Below, one piece after another: positions 30,899 to 41,309 of a stretch of 64,000 nt of DNA. The translations under genes were made by a program, and so were the position numbers. The notes under the pieces were generated by a model. The model saw only the letters and a program-made list of their open reading frames with translations. It was not told the DNA's origin and searched no databases. The stretch comes from Odiellus spinosus (taxonomy: Eukaryota; Arthropoda; Arachnida; Opiliones; Phalangiidae), in NCBI GenBank assembly GCA_963920705.1, contig OY987232.1:9655422-9719421 (forward strand), read 5' to 3'. The stretch's first letter is position 1. Each line of letters starts with the position of its first letter.

Positions 30899-31096
30899 TA
30901 AAAGCTCGGGCCATTTACTTGCGGCAGCTGAAAGCGTAACAAAATGAGTAGCTGTCCCAAGTTGTCTTAGCATCGCCAGCATCTCTATTTGCTTGTGTTG
31001 GCAATAAGGCGGAGAAGATTGTAGTCTTTCGAGAAATTTAAAACCATCATCGTGCATTATAAGCGTATCAATGGCCCCCTCAGAGGCGAGGTACAC
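30899..31096 (-). pseudogene. Helentron Helitron-like N domain, second part
   Basis: Minus-strand frame with FLERLQSSPPYCQHKQIEML and AMLRQLGTATHFVTLSAAAS then KWPELL. This is the conserved block of the Helitron-like N domain (P-P-Y-x(n)-M-x-R-Q-L-G and F-x-T-x-S-A-A-x-x-x-W). Interrupted downstream by the TIR element. Confidence 0.85.
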
Positions 31097-31115
31097 GGCC
31101 GTGAAACTCGGCCCG

Positions 31116-31523
31116 TCATTTTTTTTTACTTTTTCTCTTACACACTTGTATCGATTGACTAATTTTGTTCGTTTGTAATTTAACTAGAGAATAAAATAAC
31201 TTCGAAGGACTCTTCGCACATCGGCGATCGGAATTTCGAAGTTCCCACTTAACGATATCCCCATAGCTACTTTTGACATTGAGTTCTCTTCTTTTCACCA
31301 ACATAAATACTCGGGAAAGACAATTCCTTCGAATCCTCGTCAAATAACAATGACATTGGTTTTTGCCCTTCTCCTGGAGCAAATTTAACTCGCAAAGTAT
31401 CAGGTGGTAAAAATCGGACAAAGAAACTAATAACGTGTCCTGATTTCCCACTGGGATTGAATTAACAACATCGGACTCCTTCCATATATCATCGCTGTCT
31501 CTATCGTTATTTTGAACACCTTG
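31116..31523 (-). pseudogene. Helentron N-terminal region
   Basis: Two overlapping minus-strand frames together carry the start of the Rep protein: PVGNQDTLLV, then in another frame FAPGEGQKPMSLLFDED and ELSFPSIYVG, then SYGDIVKWELRNSDRRCAK and LVKLQTNKISQSI. These match the usual order of Helitron N-terminal blocks. At least two frameshifts (near 31360 and 31280). Confidence 0.75.
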
Positions 31524-31698
31524 ATCAAGAGGTTTTAAGTTTAAGTTACGCCCAAAAAGCGAAGCTTATTCAAGATGACCCAGTTTCTTGCGCTCGTTAT
31601 TTTGACTACCGTTTTTGAGCTTTGTTAAAAGCTCTTCAGAAATTAGGTCCCCAAGGAATAGTAGAAGATTACTACTTTGGAGTAGAAGTACAGCAAGG
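31524..31698 (+). repeat. Inverted duplicate of a Helentron Rep fragment
   Basis: About 175 bp matching 29890-30067 in the opposite orientation (for example AAGCTTATTCAAGATGACCC and CCTTGGGGACC inverted). It carries the segment before the HUH motif and breaks off at the EVQQ codons. The two arms enclose ~1.46 kb, so this is an inverted duplication formed after the element was in place or during a faulty replication event. Confidence 0.85.
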
Positions 31699-31949
31699 GA
31701 GAGAATTTCCTGGCTTCTTGAAAGATCTTTAAATTCCATGACTTTTTTGGTTCATTTTCAAATTCCCTGACATGTGGCAACCCGGTGGTAATGAGTTGCT
31801 AGGAACTAATCATCACAGAAGTATACAAAATGAAGTCAGTTTATATCACAAGTGAAAAATTAATATTGTATGAAAAATAGTTAATTGTTAAAAATCATCA
31901 AAATAATATTTAATTGCAAAGAGTTGTTTGTTTTTCTTGTGATAAAAAT

Positions 31950-32580
31950 ATATGACTAAAATGAAAAAGAATACCATAATGTCATCATTGTATAAACTTT
32001 TTAATTTTTCTAAATTGCTACATTTGTTTTCTATAAAGTTTATTCTCGCGTATAATGTTTTAATCAGAATAGTTGTTTTACTGGGTTTAGGTGGATTTAA
32101 TAATGCATTGAATTCAAGGTTTTGGGTGGCTTGAGATTCAACTTAGTTGTCTTCTATTCTTTTTCCTACCACAGGAGAGTGAATTGCAACTGATTTGGGT
32201 GATATAAGGTTTTTGGCCACTTATTTTTGAAGCCTCTTACATATTCGCAACTGCCTTTCTGATTGAGAAGGATTTTGAGCAATAACTGTTATAGGTAATA
32301 ACCTTTCCGTTGTTATAGCGTTGAACTACAAAACTTTACGATCTGGAAGTCCCAAAAGTTCCACCCTCATATCACGTTCAAAATTATCATCTTTGAAGTG
32401 CTTAGAACAGATTCGACTAGATTCGGGATCCCATTTATCATCTCTTTTACATTTGATTACCCAAGTTTTTCTTAGTAATGAATCTTTCGGGAAGGAGTGA
32501 TACCGAATAAGTAGTTTTGATAGTTTTTAAAAGACTCTTATTGCATATAGCAACAATCTTGCTCCTGGCATGATGTTAAT
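31950..32580 (-). pseudogene. THAP-domain protein fragment
   Basis: The minus strand from about 32505 to 32290 encodes YHSFPKDSLLRKTWVIKC, then ESSRICSKHFKDDNF and LLGLPDRKVL. These are the later half of a THAP zinc finger (H-x-F-P, a W in the middle, C-S-x-H-F-x-x-x-x-F). The first cysteines would lie in a different frame near 32530, so there is a frameshift. A stop follows RKVL. Further down, near 32060, KTLYARINFIENKCSNLEKL looks like the leucine-zipper region that often follows THAP domains in P-element-like proteins. Host THAP gene or transposon cannot be told apart from this fragment. Confidence 0.6.
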
Positions 32581-32599
32581 GGTTAATGTTTATTCTAAA

Positions 32600-33347
32600 A
32601 TAGAAAACGAATTTAATCTTCTCTAAAATTCAATCCAAAACTTAAAGTGTAAAACAAAAGTAATTCCAACAATTCTTAGCCTCGCAATATAGGGCCTGCA
32701 TAATCATGATTGGTTTTTAACATTTATTTACATAGATGCAGCTTGGGAAAACCTAATTATTAAATTCTTCAAATGCATTTATTTCCTCAGAAACATTGAA
32801 GTGGGTAAAAATAAATTTATTTATTTACAAAACATTAAAAATCTTACCAGTTTAATTAAAACAAAACACGGAAACTCCGTACCCGCCTGTGGCCAGGGAA
32901 CTGTCGTCTGTTTTCGGGTCTCATGGTGACGTAAAAATCGCCAGCCAATGAAACCTCTTAAATAAAACTTTGGACATCGTGACGCGGGCCACTCCTTGGT
33001 CGCTAACCGATGCCTTCCCCCCCCCCCCTTGGGAATGTAAACCCTTTTGTAGTGATTGGGGGAAGAACAAGAATAAAGACTTTTTCAATAAATCTTCAAC
33101 GAAGAGGGTCGCCTCCATTTTTATTCGCATGAATTCATAAGGAATTCATTAGGCTTAATAAGCAAGTTTCTAAATATATTATTTCTAGGAGTACCATTCT
33201 TCTAAGTATTAATTGTAAGTAACTGATTACAATTAATTTAAATGTATTCTTCTATGAGTTCCCATCTCCTAAGTATTAATTGTTAGCATTCATCGCAATT
33301 AATTTTATGTAGCGTAGTTAAGTAGTACTATCCGGGTCTACGTTACA
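32600..33347 (+). other. Upstream of Gypsy element; possible 5-prime LTR
   Basis: The DNA before the primer-binding site ends TACGTTACA at 33347, compatible with the CA end of an LTR. I cannot set its start because the 3-prime LTR is not in the window to compare. A ~68-bp degenerate duplication built on CTAAGTATTAATTGT lies at 33200-33310, and a 12-C run at 33017. A 69-codon minus-strand frame here (32921-33130) is not convincing. Confidence 0.4.
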
Positions 33348-33348
33348 A

Positions 33349-33362
33349 TTGGCGCCCGTATG
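33349..33362 (+). other. Putative tRNA primer-binding site of the outer Gypsy
   Basis: TTGGCGCCCGTATG directly after TTACA. TGGCGCC at this place is the usual beginning of a retroelement primer-binding site, complementary to a tRNA 3-prime end. The rest is not a clear match to one tRNA. Confidence 0.5.
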
Positions 33363-33389
33363 CGTTTTTTTTTATTCGTTATTCATCTT

Positions 33390-34980
33390 GTACGAATTCG
33401 GACCCTAATTTCCGCGAAATCCAAAATCGTGCACGGGCATTACGGCTAGAGCGCCGCAATCAAGTGGGTGCCCTTCTTCACCGATTTCGAAAAGTCCGTC
33501 GGACCCCCAGGTCCACTTATCTAATTCCCTTCATCCTTCGCCACGTGATCCGCTTCGCGTTATGCCTCGTCCGATGGCGAGGACGCCGCTTCAGGGAATG
33601 AGGACTCCGCCGCCTCGGTTCGGGCGATAATTTCCCTTCTCCGCGAGGACCAGGCCACTCGGGCCCGCGAGGCTGCCGCCGCTCGAGAGGAACGTGAACG
33701 TCTACGGCGCGAAGACCACGAGGAACACGAACGCCGTTGGCGCGAAGAACGAGAAGAGAGGGAGCGCATCTGCCAGGAGGATCGTAAAGCAGACGAACGT
33801 AGGTGGGCCTTTTTACTTTCTACCCTTTCCGTAAATTCGGCTCGCCTCGTCTCCCCGTCTCTTCTGGAGGAGGAGCTGCCAGGCGGCAGTGCGCGCCTCG
33901 AACGCTTCATCCCCGCGCCCGCTGACCGCGCGTCGGTCAGTTCTGGTACGGAGACCGGGTCTAATCGGAGCGACCCCCCTCCTGCCGGTACGAGCGGGGA
34001 GGGTTCAGCTTCAGGTAGCCCTGTCGAGCGTTCGGGCATTTCAACCGGTTCAACCTCAACTAGTTCCACCAACATGACCAGTTCAGCCGAACCACCCGTC
34101 AATACCTTCGGAAAGGCCCTCTTGTTATCTAAGCCGGACATTTTGCCGCTTTTTAATAATGACGGGACGGTAACAGCGCGCGAATTTTTGGATCGCGCTC
34201 AGGGGTGTATCGACTCCGGATTTATTTCGGAGGACGATCTTTTAAAACAAATCAGTTTTCGGTTACGCGGACCTGCATGCGATTGGTATCACCTTTGCCA
34301 TTCGCAACTTTTAACTTGGACGGATTTCTCTACGCGTTTTCGTCGCATGTTCGGTGGTGCCAAGCTAGACGACGAGCTCCGCCGTCAGTTAAAAATGCGC
34401 GAACAACGTGAAAGCGAACCAATACGGGAATTTGCATTAGAGATCGCGGGGTTATGCAGGAAAATCAACCCCAAGGTTGCTGACGCCAAAGTAGCCAAAA
34501 AGGTTCTAGCCGCGTTAAATCCACTACTCAAGGAAAAAAATGACAATTTATGACGCTACTACGTTAACGGTTGAATCTCTTGTCGAGGAAGGAACGCGGG
34601 TTGAAACCATTTTGAAAGAGCAAAAATAATATCTTAAACGTATGGGAAATAATGGACCCTCGCCAACGACGCCAAAGCCCTATGGTTTCCCACCTCGACG
34701 AGACTATCGCTCTTCAAACGCTCCCACGCAGGACTCTATTCCGGCCGCCGTCAACGTGGAAAAGCCGAGCCATAAAGACAATTCAATTCGCGAGGCTAGT
34801 TCCCATCGGGAGGCTATCCAACCCAAACGTTTTCGGGCAAATTGCAAATATTGTCATCGTTTTGGGCACACAATCGACGAGTGCAATAAACGGAAACAAA
34901 ACAATCTGGAGAGTCAGCAACCCTCGTTAAGCTCCAACGCTACGTCATCCTCGGGAAACGCCTCTGGACGTCGACACTAG
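33390..34980 (+). pseudogene. Outer Gypsy Gag
   Basis: Structural polyprotein. The N-terminal ~180 residues read in two frames (shift near 33547): first an Arg-rich piece (RALRLERRNQVGALLHRFRK), then a highly charged, probably coiled-coil stretch (AREERERLRREDHEEHERRW) and a Ser/Thr/Pro linker. After the ATG at 34074 comes a retrotransposon Gag domain (LRGPACDWYHL, FRRMFGG). A shift in an A-run near 34540 and an in-frame TAA near 34629 interrupt the C-terminal part. That part carries one CCHC zinc knuckle (CKYCHRFGHTIDEC, 34842-34885) for RNA packaging. Confidence 0.8.
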
Positions 34981-35033
34981 AGGGCGATGTCGTCTTCCCA
35001 ACATCACGCTCTCTGCAAGAGAGCCCAACCAAC

Positions 35034-35859
35034 GTGGTAAGTGGAATTTCTTCTTCTCTACCCGGCTCGGATTCCTTTGTTGCCATTAAACTTGGTAATT
35101 CGTGGAGTGGCACGGCGATACTCGATAGTGGCGCCCTTCGCGTGTCTCTGTTACTCTCCTCCGTCTGGGAAGCCCTTGCCGAGGAAAAATATCCAGCGGA
35201 ACCTTACCACGGTTCTATTAAACTTGCAGATTCTAGTATAACGGACAAACAAACTGCACTAAAAGTGAAAATTCCTGTATTTATTGACGATAATATTTTT
35301 GTACATAATTTTGTAGTTATTTCTCAAATGAGTGCCGCGGTAATCCTCGGTTCAGATTTTTTGCGGAAACATCGTATTTTACTCTCCCCTCATACGGGTC
35401 ATTTCGGTTTAACCGCCGTTGGCGAGACAGTTCCCTATAAATGGATCGCGTTCGCGCTTCACCAACTCAGTGATAAACAGTCACCTCTAACGGACGCGGC
35501 CGTCCCACCAAATAGTTCCGATACAGTTATATCGCGAATTCCTCCAGGTCAATCGCGTTCGTCTCACCCCATCGCGACCGATTGCGACACTTCATCCCCA
35601 CTGATCGCGTTATCGGCCACTAATATCGTGAACCAAATGGACGCCGTGATTTTAGAATTTCCGGACGTTATTACAGACGTTCCCGGCCGCACGAACCTTC
35701 TAGAGCATCACATCGATACTGGCAGTGAAGCCCCTCATCGCTCGTTTCCATACCGCGTGTCATTTCCCACAAAATTAAGGAAATGCTTGAAGCAGACGTT
35801 ATAGAGCCTTCTTGCTCTCCTTGGAGTTCACCGATCATCTTAGTCCCTAAAAAGAATAA
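35034..35859 (+). pseudogene. Outer Gypsy protease and start of reverse transcriptase
   Basis: An aspartic protease domain with active-site AILDSGA (Asp-Ser-Gly, first third) and the later hydrophobic AAVILGSDFLRKH, typical of retropepsins. A linker leads to HRSFPYRVS, the beginning of the RT. A frameshift near 35770 follows, and the RT reads on in another frame as far as VPKKNK, where the nested element is inserted at 35864. Confidence 0.8.
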
Positions 35860-35864
35860 GGATG

Positions 35865-36062
35865 TGTGATGTATTCATTTAATTCATATAGATGGCGCAA
35901 GCTCTTTTACACACATGCCATTTAATAAGGTCAGAGAGCGCCCGCTAGATAAATAAACAGTTTCTCACTAGAGCTCAGACGTACGACTCACGTTATTGTT
36001 CGCTCCTCTCATATGATAGTCCGTACTAAGCCTAAATTCAGAACGATCTAAAATATATAACA
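35865..36062 (+). repeat. 5-prime LTR of nested Gypsy
   Basis: 198 bp, TG...CA ends. Contains TAGATAAATAAACAG, a possible core promoter or polyadenylation region. Differs from the 3-prime LTR at about six positions (for example GCGCAAGC against GCGCACGC). Confidence 0.95.
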
Positions 36063-36178
36063 TGGTGTCAGAATAGTTGATCACGTACTCGCGTTCTCCT
36101 TTTCATTGTCACTCGGGCGAGCTGTATGTAATTCTTCGCATTCTAATTATCGAGTCAACTTTACTTGAGCTCAAGACA

Positions 36179-37405
36179 ATGGCGACAAATCTGCCTACTA
36201 TTAAGCCTTTTATTTCTGGAAATAACCCCACTGAATCTTGGCGTTTCTGGAGACAAGACTTTGAAGACTATATAGAAGCGATAAAATACAGCGCTGAATC
36301 TGAGGATACTAAGAAAGCTCTATTTCGTCATATTTGCGGGGATGAACATAAACAACAATACCGATCGTTCACGCTACAAGCAATCCCTCCAGCAACAGTA
36401 GTAACACTTGAACAAATACTAGACGAATTCGATGGGCATTTTAAGGACTACCAAAATGAAATACATGCCGCTTTTATATTTTTGGAAATAAAGCAGCAAC
36501 AAGGTGAGAAATTCCATGATTTTTACACCCGCTTAAGACAAGCTATCGTGGATTGTAACTATGGAACTTTGCAAGACCGCATGTTACGGGATAAAATAAT
36601 TCAAGGATTAAGAGAAAATGCTTTACGAGAACGGCAACTCCGTGACCACACTAAGAAAGCTATTAATCTCCAAGAAGATATAACTGCATGTAAATCTGCC
36701 GAACAATCAAGAGTTCATGCTGAATCTATGAGAGAAAATACCTCTACTATACATAAACCCGACCGTGAGAACGATAGACCAAACTCCTCTCTCAACGCGC
36801 TTCACCGTGGGAACAGTAGGCCAAACTTTCATCGAAATGCAGCTGTGAATTCGAAAACGACCTCTTTTAGGTCTACAAAACCACTGGTGTGTAAGTTTTG
36901 CGGCCGTTCTCACGAATTTGGTCGAAATATCTGTCCAGCATATGGTCAAACCTGTACCTCGTGTGGATTTAAAAATCACTGGGCAAGCCAATGCCAAACC
37001 AAGACTCAAAAAAATAAGACTAGTAAATCCAATACTAAAACTAAGAAACCGATTCGGCGTATAAATGAACTGAATGAAAACGAAGCCTCCGATGTTGAAG
37101 ACTCTACAGTTCACTACATTGGTTCTCTACGTTCAACTGACGAATTAGGCAATTTAGAAGCTGATTGGTTTCAAGACGTCTTTCTAAAAGGCAATCAAGT
37201 CAAGCTGAAAGTTGATACTGGAGCGCAGGTTAATGTTATACCTTCGGTAGAACTAGAAAAATGGCATAATCAACCTCTGCTGAGCAAAACAAGACAAGTA
37301 GTACAGACATACAATGGAACTAAACTACCAATAACTGGATCTTGCATATTCGAAGCTCAAATAACCAATAACTGGATCTTGCATATTCGAAGCTCAAATA
37401 ACTAA
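36179..37405 (+). pseudogene. Nested Gypsy Gag and protease
   Basis: Starts at ATG 36179 (ACAATGG context): MATNLPTIKPF, then a Gag domain (ESWRFWRQDFEDYIEAIKY, GLRENALRERQLRD). Two Cys/His fingers follow: CKFCGRSHEFGRNIC and CTSCGFKNHWASQC. An aspartic protease then has LKVDTGAQVNVIP (Asp-Thr-Gly). The frame ends soon after because 37 bp (CCAATAACTGGATCTTGCAT plus 17 more) are duplicated in tandem at about 37327-37400, shifting the frame. The sequence downstream resumes at 37428. Confidence 0.9.
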
Positions 37406-37427
37406 TTCTACCGTACCTCCAATTAAC

Positions 37428-38531
37428 TTGAAATTTTTGGTAACTACTTTGAACTCTGTACCTATATTGGGACTGCAAGAAAGCTTAAATCTTCAATTAA
37501 TCTCGAGAATAAAGTATCCCATGAACCAAAAAAGCAAAACTGATTCTAAAATAATGACCATGAAAATATCAGAACTAAAGGATCATTCACACTTTCAAGA
37601 AACACCCGAATCAATCGTCAATGAATACAAACATGTTTTTACTGGAACGGGAAGACTTAATCGAATTGTCAAAATACACTTGAAGGAAGATGCTGTACCT
37701 CACGTGACTGCACCGCGCGAAATCCCACTGGCGCTACACGATGTAGTCAAGGGCGAACTACAAAGAATGGTCGACGACAAAATTATTTCTAAAGTGGACA
37801 AACCTACAGATTGGGTTAGTTCAATAACTCTGATAGAAAAACGAGGCAAGTCACTTCAAGGTACTGACAGAACAACTAGTTCAAAGGTTCGAATCTATCT
37901 TGACCCACGACCACTGAATGACGCAATTAAAAGACCACATTATCCAATTCCAAGTCCGGATAAGTTGGTATCTACTCTTCAAGGATGTACGATTTTTACC
38001 TTACTTGATGCAAAAAACGGATTTTGGCAACTACCACTGGAAGAAGAGTCGTCCTACCTTACGACATTCGCTACTCCGTGGGGGAGGTATCGCTTTCTGG
38101 TGCTCCTATTTGGCTTAAATATGGCCCCTGAAGAATTTCAAAAAGCTATGAACACAGTTTTTGAAGATGAGCCTACTGTTAATCCATTTTATGACGATTT
38201 CGCTCTTGGATCCAAAGATATGATGGAACACTGTCAACTACTGCGAAAAGTGTTTACTATTGCACGACGCGAAAATCTCAAGTTTAATCTAGAAAAGCTC
38301 CAACTTACTAAACCCTCTATCAAGTACTTAGGCCAAATACTCTCTAAGGAAGGAATAATTCCTGATCCTGCAAAAGTACTAGCCATTTTAGAGTATCCAC
38401 AACCTCAAGGCCCTGAAGATCTATTACGTTTCCTTGGAATGGTAACTTATCAGGCAAAATACACCCCGAACCTCTCAAACAAAACACACAATTTACGGCA
38501 ACTATTACGGCAATGCGTGGCTATGGGATGA
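37428..38531 (+). pseudogene. Nested Gypsy reverse transcriptase
   Basis: It begins with the tail of the protease (TLNSVPILGLQESLNL), then RT: VRIYLDPRPLNDAI, FTLLDAKNGFWQLPL, FGLNMAPEEFQK, and NPFYDDFALG holding the catalytic Tyr-Asp-Asp. The connection region KYLGQILSKEGI follows. The frame is lost near 38510 in a stretch with an imperfect ACGGCAACTATTACGGCAAT repeat and continues one frame over as RNase H. Confidence 0.9.
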
Positions 38532-38535
38532 AAAT

Positions 38536-39927
38536 ATGAATCGTGATTTCCAAAACCTGAAGCAATGTCTCGCCCAACCATCTTGTCTTAAGCTTTTTAA
38601 TCCAATGAAACCGGTAACTGTAGCTGTGGATGCAAGCAAGTTTGGAATTGGAGCAGTCTTGCTACAAGACGAACAAGCTGTCGCGTATGTATCTGCTGCA
38701 CTCAATAATATTAAACAGCGCTATGCCCAGATTGAAAAAGAACTCCTGTCAGTAATTTTTGGATTACAACACTTCAATTACTATACGTATGGAAGACTAG
38801 TCGAAGTCCAAACCGATCATAAACCGCTTCTGGGACTAAGGAAAAAACCATACGACTCCATTTCTCCAAGGCTACAAAGAATGTTACTCAAATTGAATAG
38901 ATACGAAGTAAAACTTACCTACGTACCTGGAAAAGAATTGGTTATCGCTGATGCATTGTCCCGAGCGCAACTTCCAAACGTTACTTTTGACTTTCCCATT
39001 GATGACGTAAACCCTGCAACAGTCTGTTTACTAGTTCAAGCGTCACCTGGGAAATGGAACGAACTAGGACAAATGACGCAAACCGACCCGACTCTCTCGG
39101 ACGTACTAACATATGTTCGAAATGGATGGCCAGATGTAAAATCTAAAACCCAACTTACTACACGTCCCTACTGGCACTGCAAGGATGAATTATACGAGAC
39201 CTCTGATGGCCTCCTATGCCGTGGACAAAGATTCATTGTACCTGAGAAAGCTAGGGAAGATATTCTTAAGACACTTCACGTCGCACACCGAGGAATAGTT
39301 GCTACCAAATCAAAGGCACGTGAATATCTTTACTGGCCAAATATGAATAACGACATAGAAGTTTTTATCTCCAAATGTCATCTCTGTCAAGAATATCAAA
39401 GATCTAACCAGCTCGAACCACTTCTTGATCGACAATTACCTTCTAGACCATGGGAAAAAGTTGGTTGCGATTTTTTTGAACTTAACGGTAAACACTACAT
39501 GCTAATAATCGACTACTTCTCGAAATTCGTTGAAATCCAACTAATGCATGGAACTACCGCACCTGCCGTTATAAACGCCATGAAAACTATTTTTGCAAGA
39601 CATGGCATTCCCGACGAACTGGTTTCAGATCAAGGACCTCCGTTCCCTTCTGACCAAATGCAAATGTTTTTTATAGACTGGAAGATAACTCATAACCCAA
39701 GCTCACCTCGGTACCCTCGTTCGAATGGACAAGTGGAACGCGCTGTCCAAACTTTAAAATATTCCCTTCGAAAAGCGTATGAAGATGGTAAGGATATACA
39801 CCTGGTGTTATTGGACTATAGAATTACTCCAAACCAATGGTCTCCAATCACCAGCCGAACTCCTTATGGGACGTCGTATCAGATCTCTTTTACCGACACA
39901 TCCAAAAAACCTACAACCCAACTTTGA
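38536..39927 (+). pseudogene. Nested Gypsy RNase H and integrase
   Basis: RNase H: VTVAVDASKFGIGAVLLQ (first Asp), EKELLSVIFGL (Glu), VQTDHKPLLGL (Asp) and ADALSRA. Integrase: zinc-binding H-H-C-C (HVAHRG...CHLCQEY), then core Asp in VGCDFF, Asp in LVSDQGPPF and Glu in RSNGQVERAVQ; all three catalytic residues are present. The frame shifts near 39830; the end is in the next feature. Confidence 0.9.
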
Positions 39928-40457
39928 CAATAAACCAGCTACACAAGAACTTCAAGACCGCCACCAACGACAAAAGAAATATGCCAACGCAAAAACAAAA
40001 TCATTAACTCCTTTGAAAGAAAACACACGCGTTTGGTTTCGTAAAAATCCTGAAGAAAAATGGAAGCAAGGGAAAATCATAACTATTGGCCCTGGACCAA
40101 GATCTTAACGCTATTGAATCCAAAGATGGTCGAATATATACGAGAAATCGCTTTCATATTCGTTTAGATAGAACCGACGATACCGATTTCGAATCACAAC
40201 ATACACAAATATCACAAGAACAGTCTGAGCCTACTGGATCGAAATCTCAACAGACTTATGTTACTCCTGGATTTAAAGAGGAAAGAACCGTAGAAGACTT
40301 TTATCCATATAAACCTCAAGCTCTACAAAACCTACCTCAAACTCCTCATTTCCAGAGACCCTCTTTACCACTATCTAAACAGGTATCTCAGAGACTCAGA
40401 TCAAAGTCAACGGAACCCATGAAAAAAAGCTACGCCTCCATCCAAGGACGATGCTAG
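39779..40457 (+). pseudogene. Nested Gypsy integrase C-terminus
   Basis: Two overlapping frames. The first (to 40108) has LQSPAELLMGRRIRSLLP, the usual integrase segment after the core, and TRVWFRKNPEEKWKQGKI, an SH3-like C-terminal domain. The second (from about 40086) continues with DGRIYTRNRFHIR and a polar tail ending at 40457. The frame break lies at CCTGGACCAAG near 40092. Confidence 0.8.
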
Positions 40458-40566
40458 TTTAATTCCTACAACCAGGCTTCGACGAGTAATCAAACAACCC
40501 TCACGTTACCCTAATTAATACTTCAAGATATAAGTTATATTTAAATTTTATTGTATAAAATGGGCA

Positions 40567-40765
40567 TGTGATGTATTCATGTAAATTCATATAGATGGCG
40601 CACGCTCTTTTACACACATGACATTTAATAAGGTCAGAGAGCGCCCGCTAGATAAATAAACAGTTTCTCACTAGATCTCAGACGTACGACTCACGTTATT
40701 GTTCGCTCCTCTCATATGATAGTCCGTACTAAGCCTAAATTCAGAACGAACTAAAATATATAACA
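40567..40765 (+). repeat. 3-prime LTR of nested Gypsy
   Basis: 199 bp, TG...CA, nearly identical to 35865-36062. Followed by the GGATG target duplication and then by the interrupted RT of the outer element. Confidence 0.95.
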
Positions 40766-40770
40766 GGATG

Positions 40771-41309
40771 GGCTACTTCCGAGTGACCCTAAGGACTTTC
40801 GCCTTTGCGTCGATCTACGTGGAGTTAATATAAAAACGAAAAAAGATGCATTTCCTATGCCAACGGTCAACCAGATTTTGGACACGCTTCAAGGCAGCGT
40901 AATATTTACAACCTTGGACATGAAAAGTGGGTTTTGGCAGATCCCGTTGGCCGAAGACTCCAAAAGCAAAACCGCCTTCGTCTGCGCGGATGGCCTTTAC
41001 CAATTTAAGGTTATGCCCTTTGGTCTGACAAATGCACCAGCAACCTTTGAGCGTTGTATGCGATTGACTCTAGGCACTAAACTCGGAAAAACACTCACGA
41101 AAGCAGCTGATAATTTTTTCGACGACCTCGTAATATTCTCGGGGAAGGTCGAAAATCATCCGGACGACGTTCGGGCTGTCCTGGAACGTTTACGCGCCGC
41201 CGGCCTTACGGTCAACCCCGAAAAGAGCAAATTTGCCCAAGAAGAAATCCACTTCTTGGGTCACATCGTTTCGAAGCACGAATGGATCCCGAGAAAATCA
41301 GGGCAGTAA
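40771..41309 (+). pseudogene. Outer Gypsy reverse transcriptase (second part)
   Basis: Continues the RT after the nested insertion. The first ~85 bp need a different frame; then MPTVNQILDTLQGS, FTTLDMKSGFWQIPLAEDSK, PFGLTNAPATFERCM and NFFDDLVIFSG. The catalytic box is FFDD here (usually Y-x-D-D). EIHFLGHIVS follows. A one-base insertion near 41280 shifts the frame. Confidence 0.9.

Larger units (their letters stand above)
13022..31523 (-). mobile_element. Helitron/Helentron-like element, fragmented and multiply interrupted
   Basis: Minus-strand coding fragments of one rolling-circle element can be followed in the correct order from 31.5 kb down to 16.1 kb: Helitron-like N domain, HUH Rep nuclease, PIF1-type helicase and the start of an endonuclease-like tail. 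The left end is a T-run followed by a stem-loop (GTAGTA / TACTAC) at 13032-13049. On the minus strand this is a 3-prime-terminal hairpin beside A/T, as reported for Helentrons. Insertions are the DD41D mariner (13262-16109), the satellite array (16676-27240) with the Harbinger inside it, and a TIR element (30110-30898). All parts contain frameshifts or stops, so the element is dead. Confidence 0.75.
35865..40765 (+). mobile_element. Nested Ty3/Gypsy retrotransposon with both LTRs
   Basis: LTRs 35865-36062 and 40567-40765 both run TGTGATGTATTC...ATATATAACA (TG...CA) and differ at only about six sites. The flanks show the 5-bp duplication GGATG at 35860-35864 and 40766-40770. The pol order protease, RT, RNase H, integrase is that of Ty3/Gypsy. 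A TGG-starting primer-binding site follows the 5-prime LTR, and AAAATGGG precedes the 3-prime LTR as a weak polypurine tract. Despite young LTRs the coding region has at least four frame breaks. Confidence 0.95.

Noticed and set aside
33560..34141. 193-codon minus-strand frame
   Set aside because: It is the shadow of the GC-rich, Arg/Glu-coding Gypsy Gag on the plus strand; low complexity (Arg/Ser) and no motif.
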